Position numbers and translations under genes: made by a program
Notes under the pieces: generated by a model
What the model was told of the DNA's origin: nothing
The model's input: only the letters and a program-made list of their open reading frames with translations
Database searches by the model: none
DNA from: Seriola aureovittata
Lineage: Eukaryota > Chordata > Actinopteri > Carangiformes > Carangidae
Direction: 5' to 3'
DNA length: 64,000 nucleotides
NCBI RefSeq assembly: GCF_021018895.1
Contig: NC_079375.1
Location: 15,167,492 to 15,231,491, forward strand
In this document: piece after piece, positions 63,901 through 64,000 of the stretch
How positions within the stretch are numbered: position 1 is the first letter of the stretch
Layout: each line of letters opens with the position of its first letter

Positions 63901-64000
63901 CAAATTTGACATTAGACAGTCAGATAATGAAGTGCTTTGAATCTTAACAGAAAGTCGTAGATCTGAGACCTGTCTCAGCTTGTGTTGAGATCTTTCTGCT
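51758..64000 (-). CDS. tnn: Tenascin, 3' part of gene; probably tenascin-W/N (partial, cut by window end)
   Basis: Ten coding exons on the minus strand together encode four FNIII repeats of one type (the first partial), one more FNIII repeat, and a complete fibrinogen-like C-terminal domain. This is the tail organisation of tenascins, hexameric extracellular-matrix glycoproteins. The exons, 5' to 3', are >64000-63970, 63465-63202, 61167-60904, 59323-59060, 56120-55990, 55382-55244, 55076-54925, 54381-54285, 54171-54007, 53462-53299 and 51925-51758; the FNIII exon at the window edge is the partial one. All introns are GT-AG and all phases match. The fibrinogen domain holds [55 protein letters not shown] and GVNW...WKGH. 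Paralogue choice rests on synteny: tenascin convergent with kiaa0040 as in human TNN. Multiplication of one FNIII type is also known for mammalian tenascin-W. tnr remains the alternative. Confidence 0.85.
51926..53298 (-). other. tnn: tnn intron before the last coding exon
   Basis: 1373 bp, GT-AG. It contains the tRNA-derived SINE at about 53.06 kb and no recognisable coding sequence. Confidence 0.8.
53058..53175 (-). mobile_element. tRNA-derived SINE fragment
   Basis: On the minus strand a degenerate tRNA-like head reads GCAGCTAGTAGAGCGGTATA (A-box region), then GGTGGTTTGATCCCTGGC (B box, consensus GGTTCGATCC). Next come CCGCCCACATCTGTCCTTGA and GCAAGACACTGGATATGC. This head plus the TCCTTGAGCAAGACACTG motif is a familiar teleost SINE arrangement. 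It is inserted antisense to nothing: it has the same orientation as tnn, within its last intron. No tail or target duplication was identified. Confidence 0.7.
53299..53462 (-). CDS. tnn: tnn fibrinogen-like domain, exon 4
   Basis: 164 bp, phase 1 in and phase 0 out, acceptor ATCCCAAG (weak pyrimidine tract) and donor GTGAGT. It reads [40 protein letters not shown] and [15 protein letters not shown]. It holds the calcium-site-like DSDND, the last two cysteines (GNC, KNC) and the KNCH..NLNG signature. Where family members usually have RHSQ before GVNW, this exon ends RHSL. Confidence 0.92.
54007..54171 (-). CDS. tnn: tnn fibrinogen-like domain, exon 3
   Basis: 165 bp, acceptor TTCCCCCAG and donor GTGGGT, phase 1-1. 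It reads [40 protein letters not shown] and [15 protein letters not shown]. It aligns along its length with the LDN/I..L...YELR.D...YA.YD.F.....YKL..G.YSGTAG core of the family. Confidence 0.93.
54285..54381 (-). CDS. tnn: tnn fibrinogen-like domain, exon 2
   Basis: 97 bp, acceptor TTTCAG and donor GTGAGC, phase 0 in and phase 1 out. It reads [33 protein letters not shown]. This is the conserved QRR...W..Y..GFGN...EFWLG segment, with a possible N-glycosylation site at NMT. Confidence 0.93.
54925..55076 (-). CDS. tnn: tnn fibrinogen-like domain, exon 1
   Basis: 152 bp, acceptor CCTAG and donor GTACGG. It reads [40 protein letters not shown] and [10 protein letters not shown]. It contains the first two conserved cysteines (MDC, VYC), a possible N-glycosylation site (NQS) and the DGGGW signature. 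Confidence 0.92.
55244..55382 (-). CDS. tnn: tnn last FNIII domain, second half
   Basis: 139 bp, phase 0 in and phase 1 out. It reads [40 protein letters not shown] and ETIFKT. The split codon gives Val before GLLYPFP, the normal junction of the last FNIII repeat with the fibrinogen-like domain in tenascins. Confidence 0.9.
55990..56120 (-). CDS. tnn: tnn last FNIII domain, first half
   Basis: 131 bp from acceptor TTGCCCACAG to donor GTACTG, phase 1 in and phase 0 out. It reads [40 protein letters not shown] and NME. With the next exon it gives one FNIII domain split by an intron in the middle, unlike the one-exon repeats upstream. This domain joins directly onto the fibrinogen-like domain. 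Confidence 0.9.
56121..59059 (-). other. tnn: tnn intron holding a hAT-type element
   Basis: 2939 bp, the largest tnn intron in the window. No FNIII-like coding sequence was seen in it on the minus strand. The 690-bp insertion at 57541-58230 accounts for nearly a quarter of its length. Confidence 0.8.
57541..58230. mobile_element. Non-autonomous hAT-type DNA transposon with intact 8-bp target duplication
   Basis: The element begins CAGTGGCGATTGCTCTAAGA and ends CAGCAGCCGCCACTG, whose reverse complement begins CAGTGGCGGCTGCTGG. Inner sequences AGGGAAGCTCAGCTTCCCC (left) and GAGCTTCCCCTCC (right) extend the inverted ends. It is flanked on both sides by the identical octamer CTGTACAC (57533-57540 and 58231-58238). 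An 8-bp duplication with CAG...CTG termini is typical of the hAT superfamily. The internal frame of 108 codons (57784-58110) has no transposase motif, so the copy is non-autonomous. It lies inside a tnn intron. Confidence 0.88.
59060..59323 (-). CDS. tnn: tnn FNIII repeat exon (copy a)
   Basis: 264 bp, phase 1-1, acceptor CTCTAG and donor GTTAAT (a weak but valid GT). It encodes the same FNIII type, ending [20 protein letters not shown], with differences mainly in the second half (PVGSDS versus PLGPDS, AVLYNVY versus GVLYTVY). It is the oldest of the three complete copies by divergence and the last of the repeated type before the split FNIII domain. Confidence 0.9.
59429..59502. repeat. 35-bp tandem duplication
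   Basis: A unit containing GGCAGCAGTCACACTCCAAA and GGGGGTCTCTATA occurs twice in direct succession. Copy 2 of the intron (about 61618) has a single unit, so this small duplication arose after the intron duplication. Confidence 0.85.
60455..60690 (+). mobile_element. LINE 3'-end fragment (L2/CR1-like), degenerate, copy 1
   Basis: The series GAAGCCAATGGAGGTGTTTT, GGAAAGAACGTCCCAAAGAG, CCTCCTTATTCTCCACAGGA, CCAGGACATGCTGGAGGGAT and TATATCTCTGAGCTGGCATG is followed by GACCCGAGAGTAAGCAG and AAGAAGATGGATGAA. This is a decayed form of a LINE C-terminus and 3' end common in teleosts, whose intact protein ends in an RTRWRDYISRL-type motif. It is on the plus strand, antisense to tnn. The clade is an estimate. 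Confidence 0.65.
60904..61167 (-). CDS. tnn: tnn FNIII repeat exon (copy b)
   Basis: 264 bp, phase 1-1, acceptor CTCTAG and donor GTGTCG. One FNIII domain, nearly identical to copy c and clearly more distant from copy a (about 16 base differences). The near identity extends into the flanking introns, so the duplication was of genomic DNA and was recent. Confidence 0.9.
61570..63201. repeat. Duplicated tnn intron segment, copy 2
   Basis: This is the partner of 59385-60903. About 330 bp just 5' of it (61225-61570) has no counterpart in copy 1, so the introns differ by indels although their shared parts are nearly identical. Confidence 0.9.
62754..62988 (+). mobile_element. LINE 3'-end fragment, copy 2 (duplicated with the intron)
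   Basis: Nearly identical to the fragment at 60455-60690 and at the same position within the duplicated intron. It was therefore copied with the host DNA, not by a second retrotransposition. It ends AAGAAGATGGATGAACC. Confidence 0.65.
63202..63465 (-). CDS. tnn: tnn FNIII repeat exon (copy c)
   Basis: 264 bp, phase 1 at both ends, so it can be gained or lost without a frame change. It encodes one whole FNIII domain of 88 residues. It runs from [20 protein letters not shown] through WDRVQAD and GYILTYSS to [13 protein letters not shown], with the usual FNIII Trp (SVSW) and Tyr (GYILTY, then LYTVYIW) positions. It differs from the exon at 60904-61167 at two bases by my reading, both changing an amino acid (Arg to Lys and Val to Ile). 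No RGD is present. Confidence 0.9.
63970..64000 (-). CDS. tnn: tnn FNIII exon of repeated type, 3' end only (cut by window)
   Basis: The last 31 bases of an exon, ending ...AGCTGAGACAG before a donor GTCTCA. They match the ends of the three complete repeated FNIII exons (RKISTQAET reading) apart from one base. The intron to the next exon is only 504 bp (63466-63969), much shorter than the other introns in the array, and does not contain their duplicated filler. Confidence 0.85.

Overview
The window is nuclear DNA from a vertebrate, most likely a ray-finned (percomorph-type) fish. It is AT-rich, has long intergenic stretches, microsatellites, fish-type transposon remnants and split genes with GT-AG introns. 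Two real protein genes are visible. kiaa0040 (+) has its whole coding sequence in one exon at 42384-42722. A tenascin lies on the minus strand from 51758 past the right edge. The two genes converge tail to tail. From memory, human KIAA0040 and TNN (tenascin-N/W) on chromosome 1q25 are arranged the same way, with TNR on the far side of KIAA0040. I therefore call the tenascin tnn/tnw, and would expect tnr beyond the left edge.

Layout. 1-6.2 kb is AT-rich DNA without a recognisable gene. 6.23-28.15 kb is one nearly unbroken, T-rich tandem array of about 22 kb. Its monomer is 36 bp (with a 25-bp short form), and it divides into a left family (to about 12.3 kb) and a right family. Larger blocks of 0.3-1.8 kb inside the array have been duplicated again. 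36 bp is 12 codons, so the array is full of repetitive reading frames that are not genes. At 28.4-29.02 kb is the 3' end of an L1-like LINE on the minus strand, followed by about 90 bp of the same satellite in inverted orientation. 29.1-41.7 kb is intergenic or 5' flanking DNA. It holds microsatellites, a foldback (MITE-like) repeat and two candidate non-coding exons, which may be 5' untranslated exons of kiaa0040. 41.7-44.05 kb is the kiaa0040 coding/3' exon. 45.0-46.35 kb is another copy of the foldback repeat split by a second TIR element. 46.4-51.7 kb is intergenic.

51.76-64.0 kb is the 3' part of tnn. Read 5' to 3' on the minus strand it has four FNIII exons of the same type (the first cut by the window edge), one FNIII domain split over two exons, and five exons for the fibrinogen-like C-terminal domain. 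Every junction I placed keeps the frame. Two complete FNIII exons differ at only 2 of 264 bases by my reading and lie in a ~2.3-kb duplicated segment whose introns, LINE fragment included, are also nearly identical. This is a recent expansion of the repeat region of an extracellular-matrix protein. A tnn intron also carries a 690-bp hAT-type element with a perfect 8-bp target-site duplication.

The least ordinary feature is the satellite array. It shows paired T-tracts one helical turn apart, variants at a single CpG-derived position, linked sequence variants and segmental re-duplication.
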